Shown here piece by piece: positions 50,105 through 60,061 of a DNA stretch of 64,000 bases. The translations under genes and the position numbers were made by a program. Under the pieces are notes generated by a model. It searched no databases. It had not been told where the DNA came from and saw nothing but the letters and a program-made list of their open reading frames with translations. The stretch's first letter is position 1. Every line of letters starts with the position of its first letter. The stretch lies in assembly GCA_017745075.1 (NCBI GenBank), contig JAGIAD010000014.1, forward strand, positions 62,001 to 126,000, read 5' to 3'. The DNA is from Sphingobacteriaceae bacterium (GTDB lineage Bacteria > Bacteroidota > Bacteroidia > Sphingobacteriales > Sphingobacteriaceae).

Positions 50105-52771
50105 ATGAGCATATCCACCAAGTACAATCCTGCAGAAACAGAAGATAAATGGTATAGCTATTGGCTATCTAAAAAGTTTTTCCACTCAGAACCTGATGAA
50201 CGCGAACCTTACACTATTGTAATTCCGCCGCCAAACGTCACGGGTGTACTGCATATGGGGCATATGCTCAATAATACCATTCAGGACGTATTGATCCGTA
50301 AAGCCCGTATGCAAGGCAAAAATGCATGTTGGGTACCAGGAACCGACCACGCCTCTATTGCGACCGAAGCAAAGGTTGTGGCGATGCTAAAAGAGCAGGG
50401 CATTAATAAAAAAGATCTTTCACGTGAAGAATTTTTGAAATATGCCTGGGAGTGGAAAGAAAAATACGGGGGTATTATTTTAGAACAGCTAAAAAAACTG
50501 GGCGCAAGCTGCGATTGGGACCGTACCCGTTTCACGATGGAGGATGATCTTTCTGAGGCGGTGATCGATTCGTTTATCCACCTCTACAAAAAAGGTTGGA
50601 TTTACCGTGGTATCCGTATGGTAAACTGGGATCCGGCCGGTAAAACCGCGGTTTCTGATGAAGAGGTAATCCGTAAGGAAGTAAACCAGAAATTATATTA
50701 CATTAAATACCTGATTTCGGGAACTGATGATCAGTTTTTAACGATAGCTACAACACGGCCTGAAACGATTATGGCAGATGCCGCAATCTGTATCAATCCG
50801 AACGATGAACGTTTTACGCACTTAAAAGGCAAAAAAGTTTTCGTGCCTTTGGTTAACCACGAAATTCCGGTTATTGAAGATGAATATGTAGATATCGAAT
50901 TTGGTACAGGTTGTTTAAAAGTTACGCCAGCACATGATTTGAACGATTATGAGCTGGGTGTTAAACACAATTTGCCTGTTACTGATATCTTAAATGATGA
51001 TGGAACTTTAAATGAACTGGCCGTTATTTTAGTAGGCGAAGACAGGTTTGTTGCGCGTAAAAAAATTGCCAAAATGTTGGAAGAGGCCGGCCACCTGGAT
51101 AAAGTGGAGGATTATAAATCGCAGGTTGGTTTTTCTGAACGTACCGATGCTGCCATTGAACCAAAACTTTCTATGCAGTGGTTTGTAAAGATGAAAGAAA
51201 TGGCACAGCCTGCCCTGGATGATGTGTTGAACGGAGAGGTAAACCTGATCCCGAATAAATTTGAAAATACCTACCGCCACTGGATGGAAAATGTACGCGA
51301 TTGGAACATTAGCCGTCAGTTATGGTGGGGACAAAGAATTCCGGCCTGGTATGATGATAAAGGAAATTGGGTGGTTGCCAAAACCAAAGATGAAGCATTA
51401 GAAGAATTCTGGAAGAAAAAACATCTTGATGAAAATTGTACTGAAGCTGAAAAAACAGGATTCAAACATCAGTTAGCGCCGTTTTTGAGGCAGGATGATG
51501 ATGTGATGGATACCTGGTTCTCTTCATGGTTATGGCCGATTTCGGTTTTTGATGGCTTTAAAAATCCTGAAAATAAAGATATCAACTATTATTATCCAAC
51601 AAATGATCTGGTTACTGCCCCCGAAATCCTGTTTTTCTGGGTGGCCCGTATGATTATGGCCGGCCATGAATTTATGGGCAAAAAACCATTTACCAATGTA
51701 TATTTAACGGGGATAGTACGCGATAAACTGGGACGTAAAATGTCTAAATCGCTGGGGAACTCACCTGACCCGATTGCATTGATTGAAAAATATGGTGCTG
51801 ATGCGGTTCGTGTGGGGATGTTAATGTCGTCACCAGCCGGTAACGATTTAATGTTTGATGAAGCTTATTGTGAGCAGGGGCGTAATTTTGCCAGTAAAAT
51901 ATGGAATGCCTTCCGTTTGGTAAAAGGATGGCAGGTTGATGAAAACCTGGCGAATCCGAATACCCAGGCCATTTTGTGGTTCGAAAACCGCTTTAATGAG
52001 GCATTAGTAGAAATTGAAGCCAACTTTAAGCAATACAGGCTGTCTGAAGCATTAATGATTACTTATAAGTTGGTTTGGGATGATTTCTGTGCCTGGTATT
52101 TAGAAATGGTTAAACCTGCTTACCAGCAGCCAATTGATGCAGAGAGTTATCAGGGAACAATTGCATTCTTCGAAAATATCATCAAGTTACTTCATCCGAA
52201 TATGCCTTTCATTACTGAAGAATTATGGCATGATGATCTGTTTGCTGAACGTGGTGAGATGGATTGCTGTATTGTGGCCGAGTTCCCTAAAGGCGGAACT
52301 TTTGATGAGCAATTATTGAAAGATGCAGAGGTAATTAAAACCGTTGTAGCCGAAATTAGAAATGTAAGGAACCAGAAACAGATTTCGCCTAAAGAAGCGT
52401 TGCCTTTAAGTATCAAAATAAACTCTGATCTTGATTATGAAAAATGGTTAAACATTGTTTTCAAACTGGCCAATGTATCAGAAGCTGAAATTGTAAACGA
52501 TAAAATTGTTGGTGCAACTGCTTTTATGGCCGGTAAAGATGAATTCTTTATCCCGCTAACTGAAAATGTTGATTTAGAAGCAGAGCGCGAACGTTTAAAT
52601 GCCGATTTGATTTATCTGCAGGGTTTTTTAAAATCAGTTGATTCTAAACTAAGCAATGAACGTTTCGTGCAGAATGCAAAACCAGAAGTGATCGCCAACG
52701 AACGCAACAAAAAAGCCGATGCTGAGGCGAAAATCAGAATTATTGAAGAAAGTTTAGCGGTTTTAGGCTAA
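50105..52771 (+). CDS. valS: Valine--tRNA ligase
   Basis: Charges tRNA-Val. The 888 residues show the class I motifs HMGH (in PPNVTGVLHMGHML) and KMSKS (in LGRKMSKSLGN), an editing (CP1) domain with TTRPETIMADAAI, the NWDPAGKTAVSDEEV segment, and a C-terminal coiled coil (about 820-885) with VDLEAERERLNADL. Full length. A palindromic hairpin follows. Confidence 0.97.
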   Translation: MSISTKYNPAETEDKWYSYWLSKKFFHSEPDEREPYTIVIPPPNVTGVLHMGHMLNNTIQDVLIRKARMQGKNACWVPGTDHASIATEAKVVAMLKEQGINKKDLSREEFLKYAWEWKEKYGGIILEQLKKLGASCDWDRTRFTMEDDLSEAVIDSFIHLYKKGWIYRGIRMVNWDPAGKTAVSDEEVIRKEVNQKLYYIKYLISGTDDQFLTIATTRPETIMADAAICINPNDERFTHLKGKKVFVPLVNHEIPVIEDEYVDIEFGTGCLKVTPAHDLNDYELGVKHNLPVTDILNDDGTLNELAVILVGEDRFVARKKIAKMLEEAGHLDKVEDYKSQVGFSERTDAAIEPKLSMQWFVKMKEMAQPALDDVLNGEVNLIPNKFENTYRHWMENVRDWNISRQLWWGQRIPAWYDDKGNWVVAKTKDEALEEFWKKKHLDENCTEAEKTGFKHQLAPFLRQDDDVMDTWFSSWLWPISVFDGFKNPENKDINYYYPTNDLVTAPEILFFWVARMIMAGHEFMGKKPFTNVYLTGIVRDKLGRKMSKSLGNSPDPIALIEKYGADAVRVGMLMSSPAGNDLMFDEAYCEQGRNFASKIWNAFRLVKGWQVDENLANPNTQAILWFENRFNEALVEIEANFKQYRLSEALMITYKLVWDDFCAWYLEMVKPAYQQPIDAESYQGTIAFFENIIKLLHPNMPFITEELWHDDLFAERGEMDCCIVAEFPKGGTFDEQLLKDAEVIKTVVAEIRNVRNQKQISPKEALPLSIKINSDLDYEKWLNIVFKLANVSEAEIVNDKIVGATAFMAGKDEFFIPLTENVDLEAERERLNADLIYLQGFLKSVDSKLSNERFVQNAKPEVIANERNKKADAEAKIRIIEESLAVLG

Positions 52772-52782
52772 TAATAATCTCA

Positions 52783-52819
52783 CAGACCTGTAAGGTTTTT
52801 AAAACCTTACAGGTCTTTA
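52783..52819 (+). terminator. Perfect 16-bp palindrome downstream of valS
   Basis: AGACCTGTAAGGTTTT (52783-52798), TA, AAAACCTTACAGGTCT (52801-52816). It may terminate valS transcription; the sequence is also of the kind repeated in many Bacteroidota genomes. There is no long T-run. Confidence 0.6.
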
Positions 52820-52829
52820 ATTAAAAAAT

Positions 52830-53513
52830 ATGATACGCTCTCAGAATTTATTATGCATTTTTTCCTGCCTGTTATTATTTATTGTTTCCTGTAAGAAAGA
52901 AGGCGATAAAGAAGAGGTACTGAAATATCCCATTTCCTTAACTTACAAATCTTACAGTAAGGGAAAAATGAGGATGTGGACAATGAATGGCGAGGTGCTG
53001 GATCAACAAAAAATAGCAAATTTTGCAGGAAATGCCTTTGCTAATTCATTTGATGCCAATTTTTATCAGATAAAATTTACTAAACCCGATTCTGCAGAGA
53101 TTAGATATCCACCTGCATTAGATGGATTTTGGACTTACAAAGTTAAGGATTCTGCTAATATTGATTTTAAAGGTGATGTTCATCTGTTTCATGGAATGGT
53201 GTTTGGAAACCAAGCTACGCTTGATCGGTCTTTTCTAATATATAGAACCAGCATTTATACACAACCTGTGAGGGTAATCAATCAACCAACATCAATTCCT
53301 CCCATTATTTACAGAGCAGATTTAGGATTTAAAGCCACGGGGAATAAAAAAGCCCTTACGATCTCTGGTTATCTTTATAAATTGCGTCTGTATAACAGAG
53401 CTGCTATTTTTAGCGGTCACATGTTCGGTGATTTTAACGAGCGATTTTTAAACGAATTACAAGATCGTGATACTTTAGTTGTGCAGTTGACCAAAAATAA
53501 TTGGGCGCTGTAA
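52830..53513 (+). CDS. Hypothetical lipoprotein
   Basis: 227 residues with lipobox LLFIVSC at Cys 21, then a charged linker KKEGDKEEVL. The mature domain includes MRMWTMNGEVLDQQKI and several beta-strand-like stretches. No known family recognised. It starts 13 bases after the valS palindrome and stands alone. Confidence 0.75.
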   Translation: MIRSQNLLCIFSCLLLFIVSCKKEGDKEEVLKYPISLTYKSYSKGKMRMWTMNGEVLDQQKIANFAGNAFANSFDANFYQIKFTKPDSAEIRYPPALDGFWTYKVKDSANIDFKGDVHLFHGMVFGNQATLDRSFLIYRTSIYTQPVRVINQPTSIPPIIYRADLGFKATGNKKALTISGYLYKLRLYNRAAIFSGHMFGDFNERFLNELQDRDTLVVQLTKNNWAL

Positions 53514-54287
53514 AATATTCTATCAACTTTAAAAAACTTTTGTACTTGGAAAAGAGGCCATATACTGAGTTGTAATGCCGTTCGAATTTATCACGATAAG
53601 CTCAGCCTGTACTGAGCTTGACGAAGTATCGAAACGTTTTGCGAGATATTTTAATAGCTCCCTCTACGAACTGTTATGATGTTATTTTGCAAATTGTTAT
53701 TAATCAATGTTTTAACTATTTTTGCATTCCGTCCAGCCAGACCCCAGCACAGTATCCCCGTTCTATTTAAATCCGGCCTAACAAATTTTTCGGACTGCAC
53801 TTTCATAGCCATACCACCGGCTTTAATAGAAAAATTTTCAGCCGGCGATTTTTGGTTCTTTTTGACGGCAAAAAGAAGGAGCCCATCGGCGGCGGCGAGC
53901 CGAGGCAAGACTGTGCTGTAAGGCCAAAGAAATTAATCATAGGTCACTCATATTGATTTTTATATAATAAATCATTCCTCTAGGATGATAATTCTATATT
54001 CGTGATATAACTCTTTTTGTTTAGTAGTTATTAAAATTATCTCATTAGGATAAATTATTTCAAACGTTTTCCTTGATTTCAATAAAATATATTATAGCCT
54101 AAAATACAGGCTTCTTAGCTATTTATTTAAGGTTAATGCAGTTGTGAGCGATTATTTTATTGTAAGGTTTCAAAAATATTACTTGCTAAAATTTAAGGTT
54201 TATTTTTATTAACCATATTTTAGGTTTTATTAAAATGGTTTGCTTAATAGCGAACCAGTTAACTGATAATCTAACCTGATATCCCAA
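53514..54287. other. Intergenic region with repeat debris and a candidate operator
   Basis: About 770 bases without a credible gene. AAGCTCAG/CTGAGCTT (53598-53605/53612-53619) is a hairpin of the interspersed type. At 53840-53910, overlapping open frames on both strands run through GGCAAAAAGAAGGAGCCC, a sequence that looks like a repeat rather than coding. Just upstream of the Gfo/Idh/MocA gene, GGTTTGC...GCGAACC (54238-54255) and the palindrome CAGTTAACTG (54256-54265) could be regulatory. Confidence 0.4.
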
Positions 54288-55643
54288 ATGGAAAATTCCA
54301 GAAGAAAATTTATTAAACAATCGGCAATATTTGCTGCGGCAACTTATGCGGGTACCATGGGCATGAGTGCTAAAAGTTATGGCCGTATTATCGGTGCAAA
54401 TGATAGGGTACGTGTTGGTGTTGTTGGGTTTTCTGATCGTTTTAGAGAAACACTTTTGCCTTGTTTTTTGAACCACAACAAAGAACTGAACTTCGATATT
54501 GTTGGACTTTCCGACCTTTGGAACTACCGTAGAGATTTAGGAATTGCCCACTTAAAAAGTAAATTCGGCCATGACATTAAAGCCTGCCGTAACAACGATG
54601 AGCTTTATGCTACAAAAGATCTTGATGCTGTAATTATCAGCACTGCCGATTTTCAGCATGCCCTTCACACCATCGAGGCGGTAAAGGCCAATTGTGATGC
54701 TTATGTAGAAAAACCTTTTGCTGAGACCATGGACGATGCCAAAGCCGCATTTAAAGCAGTTAAGGCAAGCAAGCAAATTGTACAAATTGGCTCGCAGAGG
54801 AGGAGCGGAGAGAATTATATCAATGCAGCAAAATTTATACAGGATGGAAAATTTGGCCCAATCACTGCGGTAGATTTAGTTTGGAATGTAAACCAGCCGG
54901 GCCGGTGGCGCAGACCAGATTTAGTGGCTAAATTAAAAGAAGAAGATATAGACTGGAAACGTTTCTTACTCAACCGCCCTGTTGAAGCCTTCGATCCGAG
55001 AAAATATCTGGAGTACAGGTTGTTCTGGCCCTATTCTTCAGGCATGCCAGGCCAATGGATGTCGCACCAGATTGATACCGTGCATTGGTTTACCAATTTA
55101 AAACATCCGCGCAGTGTAGTGGCAAACGGCGGCATTTACACCTGGAAAGATGGCCGTAGAAACTGGGATACCATGGTAGCGGTATTCGATTATGGTCAGC
55201 CGGATACAACCGACGGTTTCCAGGTTACTTTCACTTCGAGGATGCAGAACAGTGTAGGCGATGTTGGCGAGGTTTATTATTCAAACGGCGGAGAGCTGAA
55301 CCTGATTACGAACAAAGTATCGCCAAAAGGTGGTTTAAGGGAAAAAGAAGCTGCAGCCATGGGCTTAAAAGCCAATCTTCTGCCCGAATTTGATTTAAGC
55401 AAAACTGAAATTAAAACGGCTACAGGAGCCAGTATGGGCGGTGATGGATTAACCTCTGGCCACATGCGTAACTGGATGGAATGTGTACGAAGCCGTAAAA
55501 CGCCTAATGCCCCTGTTGAAGCAGGTTATTCGCACTCTATTGCCAATATCATGACCAATGCTGCAGTACGCACGGGCGCAAAAGCAATTTTCGACGAAAA
55601 CAGACAGGAAGTAATCGCAAACGGAAAAGTATTTAAATATTAA
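54288..55643 (+). CDS. Exported Gfo/Idh/MocA-family oxidoreductase
   Basis: 451 residues. The N-terminus SRRKFIKQSAIFAAATYAG is a twin-arginine (Tat) signal, so it is exported folded, probably with its NAD(P) bound. Rossmann start VRVGVVGFSDR, the catalytic Lys motif AYVEKPFAET, and the C-terminal sheet with MSHQIDTVHWF follow. First gene of a three-gene cluster with DUF1080 and a second Gfo/Idh/MocA. The likely role is oxidation of a sugar ring at C3, or the reverse; this is inference from neighbours. Confidence 0.87.
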   Translation: MENSRRKFIKQSAIFAAATYAGTMGMSAKSYGRIIGANDRVRVGVVGFSDRFRETLLPCFLNHNKELNFDIVGLSDLWNYRRDLGIAHLKSKFGHDIKACRNNDELYATKDLDAVIISTADFQHALHTIEAVKANCDAYVEKPFAETMDDAKAAFKAVKASKQIVQIGSQRRSGENYINAAKFIQDGKFGPITAVDLVWNVNQPGRWRRPDLVAKLKEEDIDWKRFLLNRPVEAFDPRKYLEYRLFWPYSSGMPGQWMSHQIDTVHWFTNLKHPRSVVANGGIYTWKDGRRNWDTMVAVFDYGQPDTTDGFQVTFTSRMQNSVGDVGEVYYSNGGELNLITNKVSPKGGLREKEAAAMGLKANLLPEFDLSKTEIKTATGASMGGDGLTSGHMRNWMECVRSRKTPNAPVEAGYSHSIANIMTNAAVRTGAKAIFDENRQEVIANGKVFKY

Positions 55644-55740
55644 TAATAACGTATCATCAATGCGGGAACGAAGCAAGCTGCTCGGCAAAAAGATTACAGC
55701 ATGGTTCCTCCCCAACAACCGACAACAAGAAAAAACAACC

Positions 55741-57105
55741 ATGTTAAAATTAAAAAGATACAGCATTCTGGCATTTTCGCTAATCACTTTATCAGCCACC
55801 GCCCAAAAAGCAAAACCTTTATTTGACGGTAAAACGCTTACCGGATGGAAAGCCGTTGCAGGTGCTGCTCCGTACAAGGCCGAAGATGGAATGATTGTTG
55901 GAACAATGACCAAAGGCACACCAAATTCATTCCTGATCACCGAAAAAGAGTATGGCGATTTCATTTTAGAACTGGATGTGAAACTGGAAGGCGAAACCAC
56001 CAATTCGGGTATACAAACCCGCAGTCATATTAAACCCGAAGGAAATAACGGTAAAGGATTGGTTTTTGGCAGGCAGGTAGAAATAGATCCTACACCACGG
56101 GCGTGGACAGGTGGAATTTACGATGAAGCCAGAAGATTATGGCTTTACCCTTTAGAACTTAACCCATCTGCAAAACCATTGTATAAAAAGAATGAGTTTA
56201 ACCATTACAGAATTGAATGTATTGGTAACGAAACTAAAACCTGGGTAAATGGAAGCCCTGTTGCTTATGTGATCGATACCTTAGATAAAACCGGATTTAT
56301 TGGCTTGCAGGTTCATGGCATTGGCAATAACCTCGATAATGATGGCAAGAAGGTTTATTTCAAAAACATCAATATTCAAACAGAAGGATTAAAAGCCAAA
56401 GCATTTCCTAAAGGGATTTATACGGTTAACCTCACACCGAATACATTATCGGCCTACGAAAAATCAGAAGGTTATAAACTATTATTTGATGGTAAAAGCA
56501 ATGCGGGGTGGATAGGAGCTTATAAAACTGCTTTCCCTGCCAAAGGATGGAAAATTGCCGATGGTGTAATTAGCGTAGAACCTTCGGGTGGTGCAGAATC
56601 AACCAATGGCGGCGATATTGTAACCAAAGATGAGTATGCTGCTTTTGACTTATCGTTCGAGTTTAAATTAACCCCGGGTGCAAATAGCGGAGTGAAATAC
56701 TTCGTTACCTTAAGCGAAAAAAATACGGGTTCTGCCATCGGACTTGAGTATCAGGTTTTAGATGATGTATTACATCCGGATGCAAAATTAGGCAGAGATG
56801 GTAACCGTACTTTAGCCTCTTTATACGATTTAATTACGGCTAAAAAAGAAGCCCGTTACCTGCGCCCAATCGGCAGCTGGAACAATGGCCGTGTGGTGGT
56901 TTATCCAAATAACAAAGTAGAACATTATTTAAACGGGGTTAAAGTGTTAGAATACACACGGGGATCTGAGGAATTTAAAAAATTGGTTGCTATCAGTAAA
57001 TACAAAGATTGGAAAAACTTTGGCGAAGCACCGAAAGGACATATCCTGCTGCAGGATCATGGCAATAAAGTAGATTTCAGGACGATTAAAATTAAAACTT
57101 TATAA
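55741..57105 (+). CDS. Protein with two DUF1080 (3-keto-glycoside hydrolase-like) domains
   Basis: 454 residues: signal peptide to about residue 22 (LITLSATAQK), DUF1080 domain 1 (about 25-222, LFDGKTLTGWKAV, FILELDVKLEG, NSGIQTRS) and domain 2 (about 240-454, LLFDGKSNAGWIG, FDLSFEFKLTPGANSGVKYFV). The family PF06439 includes 3-keto-disaccharide hydrolases, which break 3-oxidised glycosides by an elimination-type route. ATG 55741 starts the signal peptide; the ATG at 55660 adds 27 polar residues. It lies between two Gfo/Idh/MocA genes. Confidence 0.88.
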   Translation: MLKLKRYSILAFSLITLSATAQKAKPLFDGKTLTGWKAVAGAAPYKAEDGMIVGTMTKGTPNSFLITEKEYGDFILELDVKLEGETTNSGIQTRSHIKPEGNNGKGLVFGRQVEIDPTPRAWTGGIYDEARRLWLYPLELNPSAKPLYKKNEFNHYRIECIGNETKTWVNGSPVAYVIDTLDKTGFIGLQVHGIGNNLDNDGKKVYFKNINIQTEGLKAKAFPKGIYTVNLTPNTLSAYEKSEGYKLLFDGKSNAGWIGAYKTAFPAKGWKIADGVISVEPSGGAESTNGGDIVTKDEYAAFDLSFEFKLTPGANSGVKYFVTLSEKNTGSAIGLEYQVLDDVLHPDAKLGRDGNRTLASLYDLITAKKEARYLRPIGSWNNGRVVVYPNNKVEHYLNGVKVLEYTRGSEEFKKLVAISKYKDWKNFGEAPKGHILLQDHGNKVDFRTIKIKTL

Positions 57106-57147
57106 GTTTTTGATTTGAAAATAAGTGTAATAGAATACCTTGGTAAT

Positions 57148-57213
57148 TTAACCACAGATGTACACAGATTAACACAGATCTTATCTGTGTGCATCCTTTT
57201 CATCTGTGGTTAA
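57148..57213. repeat. Nested palindromic repeat (AACCACAGATG type)
   Basis: TTAACCACAGATG (57148-57160) pairs with CATCTGTGGTTAA (57201-57213), enclosing ACACAGAT/ATCTGTGT (57172-57179/57183-57190). Located between the DUF1080 and second oxidoreductase genes. It could weaken transcription into the last gene. Typical interspersed palindrome. Confidence 0.7.
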
Positions 57214-57258
57214 TGTTTTTATCTGTAAAGAAATAAAAAATTATAATATAGCTATATC

Positions 57259-58452
57259 ATGCATCGTCGATCTTTTGTTAAAACATCTGCATTAGTAGGC
57301 TCTGGTTTACTTTTGGGCAATCAGGGTTTCGCAAATTTAGTAGCTGATGAAATCATTAACGTGGCCATGATTGGCTGTGGCGATCGCGGTAAAGGTGTTT
57401 TGTCGGTAATTAAATCAATGCCTGCAAAATATAAAATTAAAGCCTATTGCGATTTACTCGATTTCAGGCTTAAGGAAACCGAAAAGTATGTTCCTGCTGA
57501 TGCGAAAGCCATAAAAGATTACCATAAAGTTTTAGACGATAAAACCATCCACGCAGTTTTTATAGCTACACCTTTAAGTGAGCATTTCAGCATTGCAAAA
57601 GATGCGGTGCTGGCCGGTAAACATGTGTATGTAGAAAAAACCATGACTTATAATATAACCCAGGCACTTGAACTTAAAAAACTGGTTAAACAATATCCCA
57701 ACCAGGTTTTTCAGGTAGGGTATCAATACCGTTATTCACCGCTGTATTTTAAGGTGAAAGACATGATACAAAGTGGCTATTTGGGTAAAGTTAGCCAGAT
57801 CGATTGCCGTTGGGACCGTAATGGCAATTGGCGCAGGGCTGTTCCCGATCCGGCTTTAGAGCGCAAAATCAACTGGCGCATGTACAAGGAGTATTCAGGC
57901 GGTTTAGCTGCTGAACTGCTCTCGCACCAGATCGATTTTATCAACTGGGCTTTCGAAACGCAGCCCGATGAAATTATGGGTTCGGGTGGAATTGATATTT
58001 TTAAGGATGGCCGCGAAACTTATGATAACATACAGGCCATTCTGCGGTATAACAAAAAAGGTATGATCGGCAACTTTGGGGCTACCTGTGGTAATGCACA
58101 CGATGGTTACCTGTTTAAAATAAAGGGTACCAAAGGTTCGGTTTCTTTACTCACCAACACAGGCTTATTTTATCCTGAAGAGAGTACCAAAAAAGATCTG
58201 GGTATTGTGGATGGGGTAACCGGGGCGACAAAAATAGTGGTCAATAAAGATGGTGGAATCCCTATTTTGGATAAGGCTACTATTGATGGTACAAATTATG
58301 CCCTCGATGAATTTTATAAATCAATCACCACCAAAAAGGAGCCTGCATCGAATATCAATACCGGAACGCAGGCGGCTATATGCGTGGCCATGTGTAATGA
58401 GGCGATTTATAGTGGTAATAAGCAGGTTTGGAAGACGGAATATGATGTATAA
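57259..58452 (+). CDS. Exported Gfo/Idh/MocA-family oxidoreductase
   Basis: 397 residues with a Tat-like signal (HRRSFVKTSALVGSGLLLG). Rossmann segment INVAMIGCGDRGKG, catalytic Lys motif HVYVEKTMTYN, and the C-terminal substrate domain with LLSHQIDFINWAF. It is only distantly similar to the first oxidoreductase (54288), so the two probably act on different substrates or steps. Last gene of the 3-keto-glycoside-type cluster. Confidence 0.87.
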   Translation: MHRRSFVKTSALVGSGLLLGNQGFANLVADEIINVAMIGCGDRGKGVLSVIKSMPAKYKIKAYCDLLDFRLKETEKYVPADAKAIKDYHKVLDDKTIHAVFIATPLSEHFSIAKDAVLAGKHVYVEKTMTYNITQALELKKLVKQYPNQVFQVGYQYRYSPLYFKVKDMIQSGYLGKVSQIDCRWDRNGNWRRAVPDPALERKINWRMYKEYSGGLAAELLSHQIDFINWAFETQPDEIMGSGGIDIFKDGRETYDNIQAILRYNKKGMIGNFGATCGNAHDGYLFKIKGTKGSVSLLTNTGLFYPEESTKKDLGIVDGVTGATKIVVNKDGGIPILDKATIDGTNYALDEFYKSITTKKEPASNINTGTQAAICVAMCNEAIYSGNKQVWKTEYDV

Positions 58453-59332
58453 AGTAATGCTGGCATTTTAAGATTTCTTGCCATTAGCAATTACGTAGGC
58501 ATATTTGATATGTGGTTTTTTTAAGCGTTATGCTAGCCTGCTTTAATAATACGCAGGTTTTACCGAAGAGCTCCCGTCGATCCCAAGTGGCAGGAAATCA
58601 AAAAACAGGTGCAGAATAGAACAAATAGCACTACCAAACCTTAAACGCAGTGGTTTTGTGTTCATAAGCGATGAATTGAAACTTTAATGCGAATTGAACA
58701 CAAAACAAAGTGCCGCTGTTTTTTGATGAGCGGGGGTGGTGAAGAGCCACATTGCAGGATTGACAAAGCGTTTTGGGTACTTTGGCGCTCCAAAATGCGC
58801 AGCATTCTTGAGCACAATTGAAAAAACTAACAACTGCGAAAAACTACCATGCCCCGCGGCAAAGAGCGGAAAAAAATATTAATTGATCTCCAAACTATAT
58901 TTTAGGTTTCGGTTGGTGGGATACCAAACGATAGATGAAAATCTGTTCAGGTAGATCTCTCCATTCCGTTGCACTTCAGTCGAGATGACGAAATTTCTAT
59001 TTGAATCTTCACTGATTAGCTTGTTCAAAGCATAGTCAAGGTATTCTATAAGCTAAGATTTGTAATTTTATTGTTCTGATCCAATAGCGATCAGGTGCGG
59101 TGAAAAAGCCAAGATGTTGTGCAGCAAACCTTACTTTTTGGAAAGCAATTGTTGTGCCCTGTTTTAAAGTTCGTTCCTGCTTTTTGCTTCAATCTTTTTT
59201 GTGCTTTAGCCACACTCGGGGCTACAAAAAAGGATTTCCACGTCAATCAGGTTTAGAGAGCAAGAATAGTGCTGCTGCTGAGGGTTGAATAATAAAGATC
59301 CTTCACTACGTTCAGGATGACAAAATATGGCA
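58453..59332. other. 880-bp intergenic region of repeats
   Basis: No credible gene. It holds the nested palindrome at 58597-58727, a degraded TTCAGTCGAGATGACG repeat (58965-58995), and CCTTCACTACGTTCAGGATGACA near 59300. Short open frames (for example 59100-59288) have no family resemblance and run through repeat sequence. Confidence 0.5.
58597..58727. repeat. Long nested palindromic element
   Basis: Three co-linear pairings: ATCAAAAAACAG/CTGTTTTTTGAT (58597-58608/58716-58727), GCACT/AGTGC (58628-58632/58709-58713), and TTTTGTGTTCA/TGAACACAAAA (58654-58664/58695-58705). Together they would fold about 130 bases into one extended hairpin. No tRNA or known riboswitch resemblance. Confidence 0.6.
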
Positions 59333-59803
59333 TTATAATTCCAGGTAAGCTGGTATTTCCTGTACGAAATTAAAGCTGCCTTTTTCTGCATCCATCTTTG
59401 CATAAACATGTTGCAAGCCATTGGTCAAAACGATCCACCTGGCCTGGTGTATGGAATTGTATCGGGATGCCTGATCGAAAACCGATGCGGTAATCTTAAC
59501 TTTTGGGGCCTTACATTCAATCAACATCAGCTTTTCGCCAGCGCTGTTGTAAACCAAAATATCGCTGCGTTTTTGTAACTGGTTTAACACCAAACCACCT
59601 TCAATCTGGATCAGGCTGCGCGGGAATTTCTTTTCCAAAATCAGGTTCTGTATAAAATGCTGGCGTACCCATTCTTCGGGCGTAAGTACCAGGTGCTTTT
59701 TCCTCAACTCATCGAAAATAAAAATCACATTATCCTTTCTCGTAATTTTAAAAGGGTAAGGTGGCAGGTTAAGTGGGGTAGGGTTAAATATTTCAGTTTT
59801 CAA
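59333..59803 (-). CDS. HsdR-N-like (type I restriction R N-terminal) nuclease domain protein
   Basis: 156 residues: LVLTPEEWVRQHFIQNLI then a PD-(D/E)xK core, RSDILVYNSAGEKLMLIECKAPKV, where Asp and ExK are the catalytic set. Standalone short proteins of this type are common next to holA in Bacteroidota; the role is unknown and not restriction in itself. No ATG precedes the conserved region and a stop lies upstream, so TTG 59801-59803 is the likely start. Divergent from holA. Confidence 0.82.
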   Translation of the reverse strand: MKTEIFNPTPLNLPPYPFKITRKDNVIFIFDELRKKHLVLTPEEWVRQHFIQNLILEKKFPRSLIQIEGGLVLNQLQKRSDILVYNSAGEKLMLIECKAPKVKITASVFDQASRYNSIHQARWIVLTNGLQHVYAKMDAEKGSFNFVQEIPAYLEL

Positions 59804-60061
59804 TTTACAGTTGACGGTTTACAGTCGGTAGTTTTCAGCTGACAGTTTGCAATTAACAGCTAACAATGCAACAATAAAACAATTATTACGGCTTCAAAGT
59901 TAGTTAATTTTGGAATATGCTAAAGTCTGCTATCTCAAATTTCACGTCTAACCTCTCATGTCTCACATCTAATCTCTCAAATCTCACATCTAACTCATCA
60001 CGCCCCTTAATTTATAAACATTTACCCGAATCCTTAAACCTAAATCGTAATTTTACTGGCC

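Noticed and set aside
53651..53921. Overlapping open frames on both strands
   Set aside because: Both run through a GGCAAAAAGAAGGAGCCC sequence that looks like a genomic repeat, and neither product resembles a protein family.
59100..59288. 62-codon plus-strand frame with several cysteines
   Set aside because: Lies in repeat-rich intergenic DNA, with atypical composition and no promoter or family match.
59333..59803. Restriction-modification or defence locus
   Set aside because: Only a lone HsdR-N-type domain beside holA, with no methylase or specificity gene; its housekeeping-like neighbour argues against a defence island.
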